Assembly (NCBI GenBank): GCA_000181795.3
Contig: CM012953.1
Span: 6,488,267-6,552,266 of the forward strand
Source of the DNA: Trichinella spiralis
Lineage: Eukaryota; Nematoda; Enoplea; Trichinellida; Trichinellidae
Direction: 5' to 3'
DNA: 64,000 nucleotides
Positions within the stretch are counted from its first letter, which is position 1, and each line of letters starts with the position of its first letter. Below the pieces are notes generated by a model. It did no database searches. It was not told the DNA's origin and saw only the letters and a list, made by a program, of their open reading frames with translations. Below are positions 23,849 to 35,790 of the stretch, one piece after another. The position numbers were made by a program, and so were the translations under genes.

Positions 23849-25273
23849 ATGGAAAATAACATTTTCCTTTTCGTGCCAAATATCATTGGATACATTCGCA
23901 TTTTGCTTATTGGGCTTTCGTGTTTTTACATGTCCCGCGACTGTGTCCGAGCGGCGTTGTATTATTTGGTCAGCTGCCTTCTGGACGCAGTTGATGGCTA
24001 TGCGGCTCGCTTTTTTAACCAAAGTGAGAAATTCAACAGCTTGTATTATGCTTTTCAACTTTTACATTTAAATATATTTTTTTGAACCAGATTCACGCTT
24101 TGGAGCAATGTTGGACATGTTGACCGATCGCTGCACGACACTTTGCTTGTTATTTGTGCTTTGCCATTTTTATCCAAATTTAATTTTACTCTTCCAAATG
24201 ATCGGCTCGATTGACATTGCCAGTCACTGGCTGCATATGCATTGGTTCATTGAAGAAAACTATTAGTTAATTGGATTGCATAGTTTTAATTAATTTTTCT
24301 TTTGTTTCACTTTAGCAATGACATCTCTGGCGGTAAGAGTCACAAAACTGTTACAGAAGATACCCACTGGCTGTTGAAATTCTACTACACTTCAAGAGTG
24401 AGTTTATTATAAATGATGTTTAAAAGCTTTAAAGAGACAGTGAAATGATGGGTTTTAATCAAAAAAGTAATGCTCTTCCAAACCGATGTAAATTAGCATT
24501 TCTATTTCGTAAATGAAGAGATTCTGTTGTATAATTGGAAATCTGTTTCGATCTAGATTAGCATTTGAAGAGAGGAAGTTTGCGTCACAAATTCTTTTTT
24601 CCACCCTTCTGATTTCGCAATCCGAAGTATCATTTGTGAATCATCTGTTAAATTTTTCGTTCGATCAAACAAGGAAAAACTAGCCGGATAATTAATTCAG
24701 AATGACATTTAAGCTCAAATTCGGAAAATTATTGCAAAGTTTTAAAAACTGGAGAGATTTGTGCCATTTTGAATTGGGCAAATTAGCTTCAACAGCACGT
24801 TTCAACTAACGTCAGAACGAATTGAAATGAAATTATTTACCATGTTTATGTGACTAATGAAAAAATCGAACGCAAGACCTACTGTTTTTTTTTTAAAATC
24901 ACCATGTGGGAAATCAATTATTTAAATTTTTAATAAAGCGTTCGTTCATTTCAGGCTTTTCTGTTTTTCATGTGCTTGGGCAATGAAGCATTTTTCTGGC
25001 TTTTGTACGTTGGTCATTTTACCAATGGTCCAGCAAGTGAGCATCAAATTTGTTGCCACTGATATATTATTTATCAAAATTTCCCCTTTTCAACAAACTT
25101 TAGTTCCATTGCTGAACACAAATTTGATACCCATGTTGGCTTTCATATTCTGTCCTGTGGCTGCGCTGAAAACGGCGATCAGTTTAGTCCATTTGGCTTC
25201 AGCGTCGCGGGATATTGCACGCATCGACGCGGCTGAGATTCAGCTCAAGGTGACCAATGGAAAAGTGGAATAA
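23849..25273 (+). CDS. CDIPT: Phosphatidylinositol synthase
   Basis: CDIPT joins CDP-diacylglycerol and myo-inositol to phosphatidylinositol in the ER. Five exons (23849-24023, 24091-24244, 24316-24397, 24955-25036, 25104-25273) join to 220 codons plus stop, close to the 213 of the human enzyme. The start ENNIFLFVPNIIGYIRI matches human ENIFLFVPNLIGYARI. The CDP-alcohol phosphotransferase motif D-x2-D-G-x2-A-R-x8-G-x3-D-x3-D is complete and is built across the first splice junction: DAVDGYAAR in exon 1, then GAMLDMLTD in exon 2. Later matches are IDIASHWLH, KFYYTSR and LGNEAFFWLLY. Several hydrophobic helices follow. The third intron (557 nt) is long for this window. The C-terminus carries a short extra tail ending K-V-E. 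Confidence 0.95.
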
Positions 25274-25499
25274 GAAGTGCTTATTTCGAAATGGCCCTTT
25301 TTGTTGTTGCTATATTTTATGATTATCCCCTTTATCTCTGACTGTTCAGAACCCAATTTTCTGATCAAAGCAGACAAAATGTGATGTGCATGTGTGTAGT
25401 ACGTTTAGTAGGTTTTCAATTTCAGTTTCAAAAAATCATCATTGTGTAGTACAGTAAAGTTCATCATTTGCATGAATCAGTTGTCGTTATTATTTATTG

Positions 25500-26393
25500 T
25501 TAGCCAAAGTTATCTGCGAATGCAGCGGCAAAGAGGTGAAAAATACTCGTAAACGTTAACAATAATGCGGCAAAACGAAGATTATATCTTGCCATCTCTT
25601 CGTTGGGCTGAAATAAAAGAAAAGAAAGAAAACTCAAAATTAAATAATCTCTCATCATGTTTACCACAAAATCAGAATCATAGGCATCTGTCGGTGTAGT
25701 TGTTTCTAAATAATCACCAGAGCAATGCACATCTAGTGGGGGATTTTTCAAATGATACCGTAAAGTTCGACTGTTGTTCAGAAATGAAGAATAGCTGGGA
25801 AACTGCAGAATTGTGAATCTGCTTTGCTCGCAGGCTGATTCCACTGTTGAACTGCTGTTGTGATTGTCAGAAAAGTATATACAACCGGTACAATTCCAGT
25901 GAAATGGATAAAAATGTGAACCGTATTTTCCGCAGCTCACATCAGGTAAGATGCTAAATCGAATCTCATTCCCATCTATTAATTAAGTAGATTACATCAA
26001 AGCAGAACAAATAATGACGGTAAATATACTGACTGTCGTGTTTCCAAATTCCATGAAACAAAAGATCATCTTTCCAAGTGCTTGAATGCATTGGAACAAT
26101 CTGTTTCCATTGTTCAAAACGAAATATCAGCTGCACCGACGCAGAATATACCTTTTCAATACCAACGCCGGTTGCTGTGCAAATACCATCCAAAACAGGC
26201 TGTGTGTAAAACAAATGCAGCATTGTTAATATTTAATAAACATGCAACTCGCAAAGTATACCAAGATAAGATCATCAACATTGAAAGAATTAAAGCTAAT
26301 AATGACGAAGCCAACAGCTAAACTAACCAACGAACCAGATAGAAGAACATGCGGAGGAGACCATAAATGAAACCTGCACCATAAACTATTCAT
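25500..26393 (-). CDS. Probable TMEM248/TMEM219-family membrane protein
   Basis: Four exons on the minus strand can be joined in frame from ATG 26393 to the TAA at 25500. The first ends DDLIL at GTATAC, a join near 26035 reads KHD-N-GNEIRFSILPD, and the last exon begins PNEEMARYNL. The protein (about 250 residues) has a hydrophobic segment near the N-terminus after S-P-P-H-V, a Cys-rich, probably lumenal middle with several N-x-S/T sites, and a hydrophobic C-terminal helix followed by a short tail. The order R/S-P-P-x-V plus helix, D-L-x-L, a P-P-L-x-V-H-C element and the closing helix resemble TMEM248/TMEM219 (TMEM219 is an IGFBP3 receptor), but identity is low. It converges on CDIPT with 226 nt between the stops. 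Existence as a gene is firmer than the family name. Confidence 0.55.
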
Positions 26394-27148
26394 CAGGCTA
26401 ATCATAGAAGAAATGAGTGCAATCAGTTAATTTATCATTAACTAAATAAATTAAGCTAATTAGACGACTGCAATTTCAACACATACATGGAGAATAAAAA
26501 AAAATCACAATATGCAAATTGCAAACAATTGCGAATTATTTTCAAAACATATTCAAACCAAAATCAGATTAGACTCAAGATACAAAGAAATTTAAATTAT
26601 TAACTAAAAATAAATAGAAAATTTTCCTGATACACATTACAAATGAACTGTATTTATCGAGCATGATCTTCTACAATCAGATAAAAGATTTGAAAAATAA
26701 ATTCTCGCCATATACTGCCAACTGACAGGTATGACAGAAAAAAATCTGATTATAATTTTCCAATTGAATTTAATTTCTGAAAAAAAACGTACACAAAATA
26801 AATTTAATTACCTAACTACAAAAGAAATAAGAATCAAAATACAAAAATTAAAACACAACAAAATACAACAAACACATGTAAAAGATACACATCAAAGGAA
26901 AAATTCACTTTCACTTACAGAGCATAAATATGAAGAGTAGGATAGAATTACAGTACAAATAAAGTACTGTACGAAAGTAGTTCTCAACACAATGCTAAAA
27001 AATATGATATGATATAATATAATATAACTGAAATAAAGTAATATTCAAAACTTAGAATTTTTGTTTATGTCAAAATATGTTCAAGGAAAATATGTTACTA
27101 CTTCTATTTTCCAAGTGTACTACAAAATCCTTAACGCATCATTATAAA
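26394..27148. other. Gene-free A+T-rich stretch
   Basis: No coding content, only poly-A-rich simple sequence. It is the left border of the accessory region. Confidence 0.45.
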
Positions 27149-27728
27149 CAGTCGAACTTTGTTAAATGCACATGGAATTTGGCCAGAATTTCCATGCACT
27201 TATCCAAAATTGGGAATTATGCAGAATAATCGAAAGGAGCCATAATTTGACATTCACGAATAGGTTTAATGCATAAAAACGTCCATTTACTTCACGTGAA
27301 ATAGTCAGAAAGGTAGGTTTGAATTATATTTTGTGACACCAGCGTTACTAGCTGATCTTCAGTTCAGTTTGTTTGTTTGATTTATGCTGTTTTTGTGCAA
27401 AAATGGCTGAACTGTCACCAAATCTGCGATAGTTTTTTCTTCTTGTGAATAACTTCCTGTTCATAAAAAGCAGTAGTTATTTTGACTTTGGGCTAGTTCA
27501 CGTTGTCTGTGATACGCGTGCTTATTCTGATATAAAGAACAATAAGCTTTGCTGAGTATCAATAATTGTTATAGCTGATGATAAACATAAGCGGCCAGGA
27601 ACGAGCCTATTGTGCACTTAACGAGCCTATTGTAACTGTGAACAGTAAATCTCATGAACCTCAGTAAAATGATGCAGTTAACCAAGTTGTGCACTTAAGG
27701 GAAATGTGCACTTAACCAAGTTAGATTG
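27149..27728. mobile_element. Short TIR element, pogo/Tigger-like non-autonomous copy
   Basis: The left end reads CAGTCGAACTTTGTTAAATG and the right end, on the other strand, CAATCTAACTTGGTTAAGTG: about 20 bp of imperfect terminal inverted repeat. Both continue with TGCACAT-like sequence. Near the right end the words ACGAGCCTATTGT and TTAACCAAGTT each occur twice, so the inverted repeat region is itself repetitive. No transposase frame is present. The CAGT start and the GTTAA-TGCAC words are like those of pogo/Tigger-type Tc1/mariner MITEs. A TA follows the right end, but a clean TA duplication is not visible on the left. Confidence 0.55.
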
Positions 27729-29283
27729 TACATCAGAAGCAAATGATGATTCCCCTATAGATTTTGACTGATTGAGTAATGTGGACACAACAATAATGAT
27801 ACTTAATACATAAAATACATTGAAAACAGAAGGAATGCAAAAAACATTACATAAAAAATACCAGCAAAATATAAAATAAAATTTCATGACGTGGAATAGA
27901 TAGCTTAATGTGTTTTAAACTGTTGATGCACCACTAATAAAGCAAAGAGAACATCTGTGCAAAAAATTTGTCAGTAATACGGACATTTCTTTGTTCAGAA
28001 TCCAATAGTATATTCAGTCTTTAATCAACGTTAAATTTTTCCTCCTATTAATCTACTGTTTTTACCCTTTAGTGTTTTCCACTCTTATTAAGCAGATATA
28101 TCAGGAATTACGCATGTTTATACTTTTCGTAATCACAGAAGTATCAAAAAATTAAATAACCTAAATCAAATATTAAATAGCACTTCCATCATTTGCAGTC
28201 ACACATGCCTACGGTTGAACTATTCAAGATAAATAATTACATGCAATATACAATTGTATTTCTTAGGAATATTATAAATTAAAAATAAACTCTTTGTAAA
28301 TTAACAATTGGAAATCACTATATTACGTTTGAATTATTTTACTATATTTTTTCTGAATATTATAAATTTTGTGAACAGCAGCTTCGTTTTACTTCTGCGT
28401 ATATTTCGTTTTGGAATTTTGAAACCCTACGCTTTGCAAAGCATTAACTTTATAAATTCAATTAAATATCAGTCATGAATTTAAGCTTAATTTTAATACA
28501 TTTACTAAATTATGTTCAATATTAGGTAAAAATGCAAGTACTATAATGGCAAAAGCTCATTTCGCAAAAGGAAATTAAATTTTAGCCTGATCAATTGTAT
28601 AATTATGAAATAAAAAAGACGACATGATGTGACCGTGCAAGCTAGTTGTTTACGGTAGAAAATTTTGATAATGAAAACTTAATTTTATATACAGCATTAA
28701 TTTTTGTATTTTTATGATTATTATTAACCGTATTAAATGTTCTACTTTAATATGTCAATCAAAAGCCTAACATTACAAATAGAAGCAATACAATTTTTTA
28801 AGATTGCCAAAAACAAGACAATTTTTATGGCACATGATGATACTTAATTTATGAAGATTTCTCTTCAACTATTACATGTAAATAAACGTATAGATGCCGA
28901 ATTAAATATAAAATAAAGTCGGCGACGACGTTCTACATTAAAACCATTATAAGTCTGAATACCATTTATTGTCATCAAATTGTATGTTGTATGTTAAATA
29001 AATACCTTTTTTAAAAATTTCCGGTTTTACAACAACAATTAATAGAATTATATTTTTGCTTATTGTTTTACATAAGCTACAATTATAATTATACGATTGG
29101 GAAAAAATGAAGTGTTTAATTAAAATAATTCTTTTATCACATGAATAATATCAAATATTTATCTGCTCAATAACGTAATCATTCAATTCATTCAACTGAA
29201 ACAAACAAAATTGAAAACAAACAAAAAGAAACATATTTAAAGCTATGAGTAACTGAAAATTTCACAGTTGAGTTTCTGCAACA

Positions 29284-30237
29284 ATGTTCATCACGTTTAT
29301 CTTTCTTGCTAACATACTGCTTCTTGTGCAACCATCGGAAGCATATCGTGGTCACACCAACGATGTAATTACTGCAATAAGGTATTTTATAAAGCATATT
29401 ACTTTTAAATTATTTAGGAAATTCGATTGATGGATGAGTGTAGCGATGAACCATACATACGAGAACACTTGGGGGAAGATGATTATATGAGTTTAATTGA
29501 TGCGTGCGTTGAAGAACGGTAAAACTGACCATTCTTTTAATTCATTTTATACTTCTTTTGTATTTTCTTTGTAAAGCTACCTTTCTGCTATTCAAGTACA
29601 TTAAATTAATTTGATGTAATTATTACATATCAAAAAAGTCGCTATCAATAACATAACATAACATAATAAGTTGTTTAAGATTTAAAATTAAAGTCGTCAA
29701 TAATATTTATTGCTTTAAAGTTGAATTAAATCACTGAAATTTATTATATAGCCATATTAAATATAGAACATGTCTAATATAATGTTGAAATTGTTCATTT
29801 GGTAATATCAGTAAGCATAAATTCTTAGCAGAGTATGATATTAATGAAAATGCAGATAACATCATTTTCTAATTCATATGCAATATGGTATCAAACTGAT
29901 AGAGCCGTTGGACAGTAAATTTTGCTTTTGCTTAAGTATTTACTTTATCAGAAAAGTAAAATTTTCTTATTACTTATATCTTTAAAAGATTAAAGAAAAT
30001 TATATTAATATTGTGCAACTTCATTTAATTTCCCACTTAATGGGCAGTCATGCATCGAAATTGCCGCGTTTATACAGCTTTACCAATATGACTAATATGT
30101 GAAAATTAATTCATCGGTTATTTTCACAATTACTAAGAGTAGCAGTTTTTATTTGAATTCAATCGTTTATAATGAAATTCTTTTTATATAAAAATATAAG
30201 CTGAAATGTTTTCAGACTTGGACGAAGAGTTGCATGA
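29284..30237 (+). CDS. Secreted two-cysteine peptide, copy A
   Basis: Three exons (29284-29364, 29418-29518, 30216-30237) join to 67 codons plus TGA. Residues 1-20 are a signal peptide (MFITFIFLANILLLVQPSEA). The predicted mature part is about 47 residues, acidic and helix-prone, with only two cysteines 22 positions apart (DEC...DAC), so one disulfide is expected. The last exon adds LGRRVA, in which G-R-R is a possible amidation and dibasic cleavage signal. Intron 1 uses GTAATT after N-D and is phase 0; intron 2 (697 nt) uses GTAAAA and is phase 2. The same exon plan holds in copies B and C, and the joins remove every stop, which supports the model. No known family was recognised. A neuropeptide-like, toxin-like or defence peptide are all possible. 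Confidence 0.7.
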
Positions 30238-30782
30238 AGAATTTAAGTAACGCTGTCAAGAATTGATGATTTTCCTTCAAGAGACATTTTTTTAATGAAA
30301 TGAATTTAATAAAAAATCAAGATCTGTTATTACATTTATAATAAAATGCAATGCCATATTTCTAGTTTTGATGCAGTTTTTCAGGTTGCTTAATGAAATC
30401 AAAAATGTAAAAAATCACAAATACACATCGGAATGTATGTATAATTAACTGGTAACTCTGTGTACTACTCTATTTCTGATGGTATCGAAACCGCATCGTC
30501 CAACTGTTCTTTGCATAACATATGCAAGCAAGCAGCAATAATTGTGCCAGTTGATCAGATTCGTGCAGCAGACAAAAATTCATCCATAAAGTATTGAATA
30601 CATTCAGGAGTCCTCAGCAATAAATTTCTCAAATTAAAATATTATTGAAAGAGATGTACAATAAAAAATAAAGGTAATTTTCAAATGTAAAAGAAATCTT
30701 GAGAAATTAATTTGAAAATATAATCAAATCACAATATAATTGTATTTCATTGAAGACGTTGCCCAAGAATACATTCCCGGGG

Positions 30783-32023
30783 CAGTGATTCTCGACTTTT
30801 TTATCCCCATGCACACTTTTTACTGTTTTTCAGAACGTCATCCTCACCTTTTTGCAGACTGTTTGACTGAAATGTTGCAATTGAAATAATGCAAATAGAA
30901 TACTGTAATTCTATCTATTATTATATTAGCATATGTACATTTATTTCGATTCATTCATTTAATGTGAAACCTATGGCTGTTTGTTCTTAGCCAGCTGTGA
31001 TATTCGCGGCAGAGTGCTAGAAAAGGCATAGCGCAGGTCGTTTCCAACTTCTAGTCTATTTTGCTGCTTGGTTTTCATTTGCATCAGAGCTGAAAAAGCA
31101 GATGCACAATGATACGTTGACATAAATGGCAGCAATGAGCGGATACCTTTTTATTCTATTTTTGGGTAAAAAGCACACATCAATGGCCAAAATTCAGTGA
31201 TTGTTTTCTCTTGAATCATTCTTCAGCTCCAAAAATTCATCTTGACACTCGTCCGTAACCTTTGCAGCTGAAAATTTGAACGGATTTTGCACCAAAGCCA
31301 AAGAAAATACTGTCTGAATTCATTTCCAAGTACTGCCAAATTCTCCAAAATTTCAGGTTGTGTAACATTTGGAAGCACTTGGTCTTTACCTTCAATAACA
31401 AGAATGGACGACAGTTTCTCAAACATTACAACATTATTGACCCTAACTTCCTTTTCCAATTTTCCAGCTGCTTAGGAGAGCTTTCAAGGAATCTACAAAT
31501 TTTTTATGATGTTGTATTTTTACTTGCATCTGAAGATTCAGTTTATTTAGCTGCTTGAAAATGTCAACCAAATATGCAAGACGCATGATCCATTCCTCAT
31601 CATTTGTTCCATCTTGCTCTGAATTTAAAAAATAATCAGAGCTCTTTGCTCAAACACTTGTTCTGTTACATTTCCACTTGAAACTCATTGAACATTTGTG
31701 TGGTAAAGAAGCAATTGATTTTCAACATCCATGTCTATACAATACAGCCTGAAGAGTCATGAGCTGAGGACATCTCCTTTGACAAAATTCACAATATCAA
31801 TTGCCTTATCCAAAACCATCCTTATTGGCCACTATTCATTTTGCTTAATTTACATTTGATACGACGCGTAATGAGCAGTTACTAACTACAGGTTATGGCT
31901 AAAACATTAATACCTTTACTTTTGAGACTGTAAATGGGAAGGCAGAATTCCCTCCCTCCCATGAAATCTAAAAAATTTCTAATTGGGAAGGAATTATCTC
32001 CCCGTTGAAAACCTCTACTCTAG
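30783..32023 (-). mobile_element. hAT DNA transposon remnant (ZBED5/SCAND3-like)
   Basis: The left end reads CAGTGATTCTCGACTTTTTT, a typical hAT terminus, and the right end carries the inverse GTTGAAAACC-type sequence near 32004. Minus-strand fragments match hAT transposases of the ZBED5/FAM200/SCAND3 group: DEEWIMRLAYLVDIFKQLN at about 31590-31530 and, near 31110-30965, the C-terminal dimerisation part CASAFSALMQMKTKQQNRLE followed by SSTLPRISQLAKNKQ. The N-terminal half is missing and the frame is broken by several stops and shifts, so it is dead. No clear 8-bp target duplication was found. It interrupts copy A; the matching place in copy B (about 35110) is empty, so it arrived after the duplication. 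Confidence 0.85.
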
Positions 32024-32689
32024 AACATGTTCATAACTGCATTTTATTTTTCATGCTGTCACATTATATTATTATTTCAAATCATTTCAAAAAAGATATG
32101 TTAACCAGCTTCCCTTCAATGATGAAGGTAGAATAATGGAATCATGTCTGTATATGTTTTTAAAAATAATTTAAAATACAAGGGCAGTTTATTTGATGAT
32201 TTTTTGTTATTTTATCAAAATTCTCTTAAAATGAATCCATTGCAACTGTGGAAATGTGAGAATGATTATGTTGTTGTTTTGAAATGCTCAGCAAACGAGT
32301 GAGAACATATTCCAGCATTTATTTAACTCTTTTAATAAACAAAAATTCAAGGCATATCAAGATGTGACATCTTTCCTCATCTAAATGAAAATACAGAATT
32401 ATGTATTATTAATTTTTTGTTATCATAATGTTGTCAGCCTTTATTGTAGCTTAGTTCACAGAAAGCGAATGTCATAGTTCTACAAAAGCTTTACAATCTG
32501 CAAAAGTCACAAAATATGATACTTATCGTGATAAGTTCGCCGAAAAAAATTTTATTCTGTTATTCAGATGCCCAGTTTAGCATGAACGTGTAAAAGAAAA
32601 TGAGCAACAAGAACATATCTGAAAAATTAATGTTGCAGTTAACAACCATATTTCAGAGTTGTAAGTCAATTGAAGGAAATTAAAGTACA

Positions 32690-35600
32690 ACAGGTTCGCT
32701 TCACTTCTGAATGCACTTTATTTTCAGATTTTAAAAATGCACGCTTCTTAAAGTATATAACTTAATAAATTCAATTAAATATGAATCAGAAATTTACACG
32801 CAGTCTGAATATGTTCATTAAATTATTTTGAATATGACGTAAAAATGCAAGTGCTTCAAGCTGAAAATGTTCATTCTGTGACTGCAAATTATATTACAAA
32901 AATAAGGATTGTACCATTGCAAAAAAATGGTTGGTCCGTAAAACTACGCAAGCTAATAATTATTATTGTTAGTGGTATAAAAATTTCCTTCTGAAAACTC
33001 AATGTTACATTCCGCGTTAAATTTACGTGCACCAATGTTTTTCTTTATATTGCTAATTAAATTTCAATGAGCATTTGACTAAAATATGTCAAACAGAAAA
33101 TTAGTATTACATATAAAAGCAACGCATGAATTTAAGAATTCAGAAAACAAAAGACTTTTTAGGGTATATGATGATACAATATTTATGAAAATTCCTCTTC
33201 GACTATTACATGTAAATAAACGTACAGATGCCAATTCAAATGTAAACTAAAGTCAGTAGAAATACTGTTCAACATTAAAACAATTAGCTATCTAAATATG
33301 ATTTATTATTATCAAAACACATGCAAAATAAATATTTTTTCAAAAATTACAAATTCTTCTGTAAAAAACTAATAGAAATATATTTGTTAACTTTATTTTA
33401 CTGAAGCTACCATTATAATTCTAAAATTGAAATAATAGTAAGTGTTTAATTAAAATAATTCTTTTATCACATGAATAATATCAAATATTTATCTGCTCAA
33501 TGACGTAAGCATTCAATTCATTCAACTGAAACAAACAAAATTGAAAACAAACAAAAAGAAACATATTTAAAGCTATGAGTAACTGAAAATTTCACAGTTG
33601 AGTTTCTGCAACAATGTTCATCACGTTTATCTTTCTTGCTAACATACTGCTTCTTGTGCAACCATCGGAAGCATATCGTGGTCACACCAACGATGTAATT
33701 ACTGCAATAAGGTATTTTATAAAGCATATTACTTTTAAATTATTTAGGAAATTCGATTGATGGATGAGTGTAGCGATGAACCATACATACGAGAACACTT
33801 GGGGGAAGATGATTATATGAGTTTAATTGATGCGTGCGTTGAAGAACGGTAAAACTGACCATTCTTTTAATTCATTTTATACTTCTTTTGTATTTTCTTT
33901 GTAAAGCTACTTTTCTGCTATTCAAGCACATTAAATTAATTTAATGTAATTATTACATATCAAAAAAGTCGCAATCAATAACATAACATAATAAGTTGTT
34001 TAAGATTTGAAGTCGTCAATAATATTTATTGCTTTAAAGTTCAATTAAATCACTGAAATTTATTATATAACCATATTAAATGTAGAATATGTCTAATATA
34101 TAGTTGAAATTGTTCATTTGATAATATCAATGAGCATAAATTCTTAGCAGAGTATGCTATTAATAAAAAATCAGAAAACATCATTTTTCTAATTCATATG
34201 TAATATGGTATCAAACTGATAAAGCCGTTGGACAGTAAATTTTGCTTTTGCTTAACTATTTACTTTATCAGAAAAGTGAAACTTCCTTATTATTGATACC
34301 TATAAAAGATTATAATAAATGTCATATAAATATTATGGAACTTAATTTCATTTCTCACATTATGGGAAGTCATGCATCAAAACACGCAACATCTAAACAG
34401 CATTATCAATATTACTGATGTGGGATAGTTTATTCATTTAACATTTTCAAAATTATTAAAAGCAACCGTTTCTTTTTAAATGCCATTGCTTTTGTAGAAA
34501 TTATTTTCTTATAAAAGTATAAACTGAAATATTTTTAGACTTGGACGAAGAGTTGCATGAAGAATATAAGAAAAGCTATCAAGAATTGTTCATTTTCAAG
34601 CGACAATTTTATTTATGAAATGAATTTATTGAAAAATGAAAATCTGTTACAGTATTCGTAATAAATAGCTATGCAGTATTTTTAGTTTTTCAACTTTTAC
34701 AACTTATCCCGCACCCTATTTACTGCAATAAAAAACGGGGAAAATTACAAATGGGCATTGACAACTATGTATAACTAATAGGCCATTCTATGTACTACTG
34801 CATTTCTGATGGTATCGAAATTGCACCGCTTAGCTGTTCTCTGTGTAACATAATCTATCAAGGAAAATGACTGTGCTAGTGGATCAGATGCGCGCAGCAG
34901 ACAAAATTCATTCATAAAGTAATGAATAAGTGAATAAGAAACTAATTTCTTCCATTAAAGTATTATTGAAATAGCTGTACAATAAAAAATAAAGATAATT
35001 TTCAGATGTAAAAAAAATGCATAAAACTGAATTTAGAAGTATAATGAAATCATGACATAATTCTATTTTACTAAAGGCATTGTCTCAGTGAAAAATTACA
35101 AAGAAGAAATTCTTGGACGAATACATGACTGAAATTTTTTTTTGTGCTGTTACATTTGATTTTAATTTTGAGTGACTTTCAGTAAATGATATATCCAACA
35201 GCTTCCCTTCTATGATGAATGTAAAGTAATTCAGGCATGTGTATATATCTTTTCAGAGATAATTTGAAAATTAAAGGACAGTTTATTTGATGATTTATAG
35301 CTATTTTGTCAAAATTCCCTTGAATTGAATTCCTGCCAAAAAATTGCACTGTGAGGATGATCATGCTGATGTTATAAAACGCTCAGCAAACATCTCGAAA
35401 CATATGCAACATTCATTTAACCCACGTAATAAACAAAAATTCAAAATATTTCAAAATGTCAAACCTCTCCCTATGTAAACAAAAATACAGAATTATATAT
35501 TATTGATGTTTTGTTATCACTGTGCAGTCGGCTTTTAATGTTACACGGTGAACAGAATGATAATGTTATATCTCTATAACAGCTTTACAGTCTGCAGAAG

Positions 35601-35790
35601 TCACAAAATATGAAACTTATTTTGATACGTCTGCAGATTAAAATTTTATTACGTTTTATGGATGTCAAATGTAACATGAACGTGTAAAGTAAAATGAACA
35701 GCAAAAATATATCTATAAATTAATGTTGCTGTTAAGAAAAATATTTCAGATTAATAATCGAAAGAAAGTTGAGTTTGTTATTATTCCTCT
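32690..35790 (+). repeat. Tandem segmental duplication, copy B
   Basis: Begins at about the ACTTCTGAATGCAC word (homologous to 28390 in A and 37295 in C) and runs to about 35790. It joins copy A head to tail with no spacer. It carries neither the hAT nor the pogo insertion and so shows the uninterrupted state of both sites. Confidence 0.8.
33614..34560 (+). CDS. Secreted two-cysteine peptide, copy B
   Basis: Exons 33614-33694, 33748-33848 and 34539-34560 give a 67-residue product that, by reading, is identical to copy A: 20-residue signal peptide, Cys pair 22 apart, LGRRVA tail. Exon 1, intron 1, exon 2 and the first part of intron 2 show no visible difference from copy A over about 380 nt, while the distal part of intron 2 (690 nt in total) has diverged. 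Identity that includes an intron is better explained by recent gene conversion or exchange than by selection on protein alone. All splice sites are intact, so the copy looks functional. Confidence 0.7.

Larger units (their letters stand above)
28080..32690 (+). repeat. Tandem segmental duplication, copy A
   Basis: The DNA from about 28080 aligns with copy C from about 36990 (shared words around AATCAAATATTAAATAGCACTT and TTTGCAGTCACACAT). From about 28380 onward it also aligns with copy B from about 32690. Alignment with B resumes to the right of the hAT insertion (32030-32690 against 35100-35790). The unit carries one secreted-peptide gene. Outside the gene the copies differ by frequent substitutions and small gaps, so the duplication is not recent. 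Confidence 0.8.

Noticed and set aside
29188-29397. 69-codon minus-strand frame, repeated exactly at 33518-33727
   Set aside because: It is the reverse strand of exon 1 and intron 1 of the peptide genes; the plus-strand gene with signal peptide and splice sites explains the conservation.
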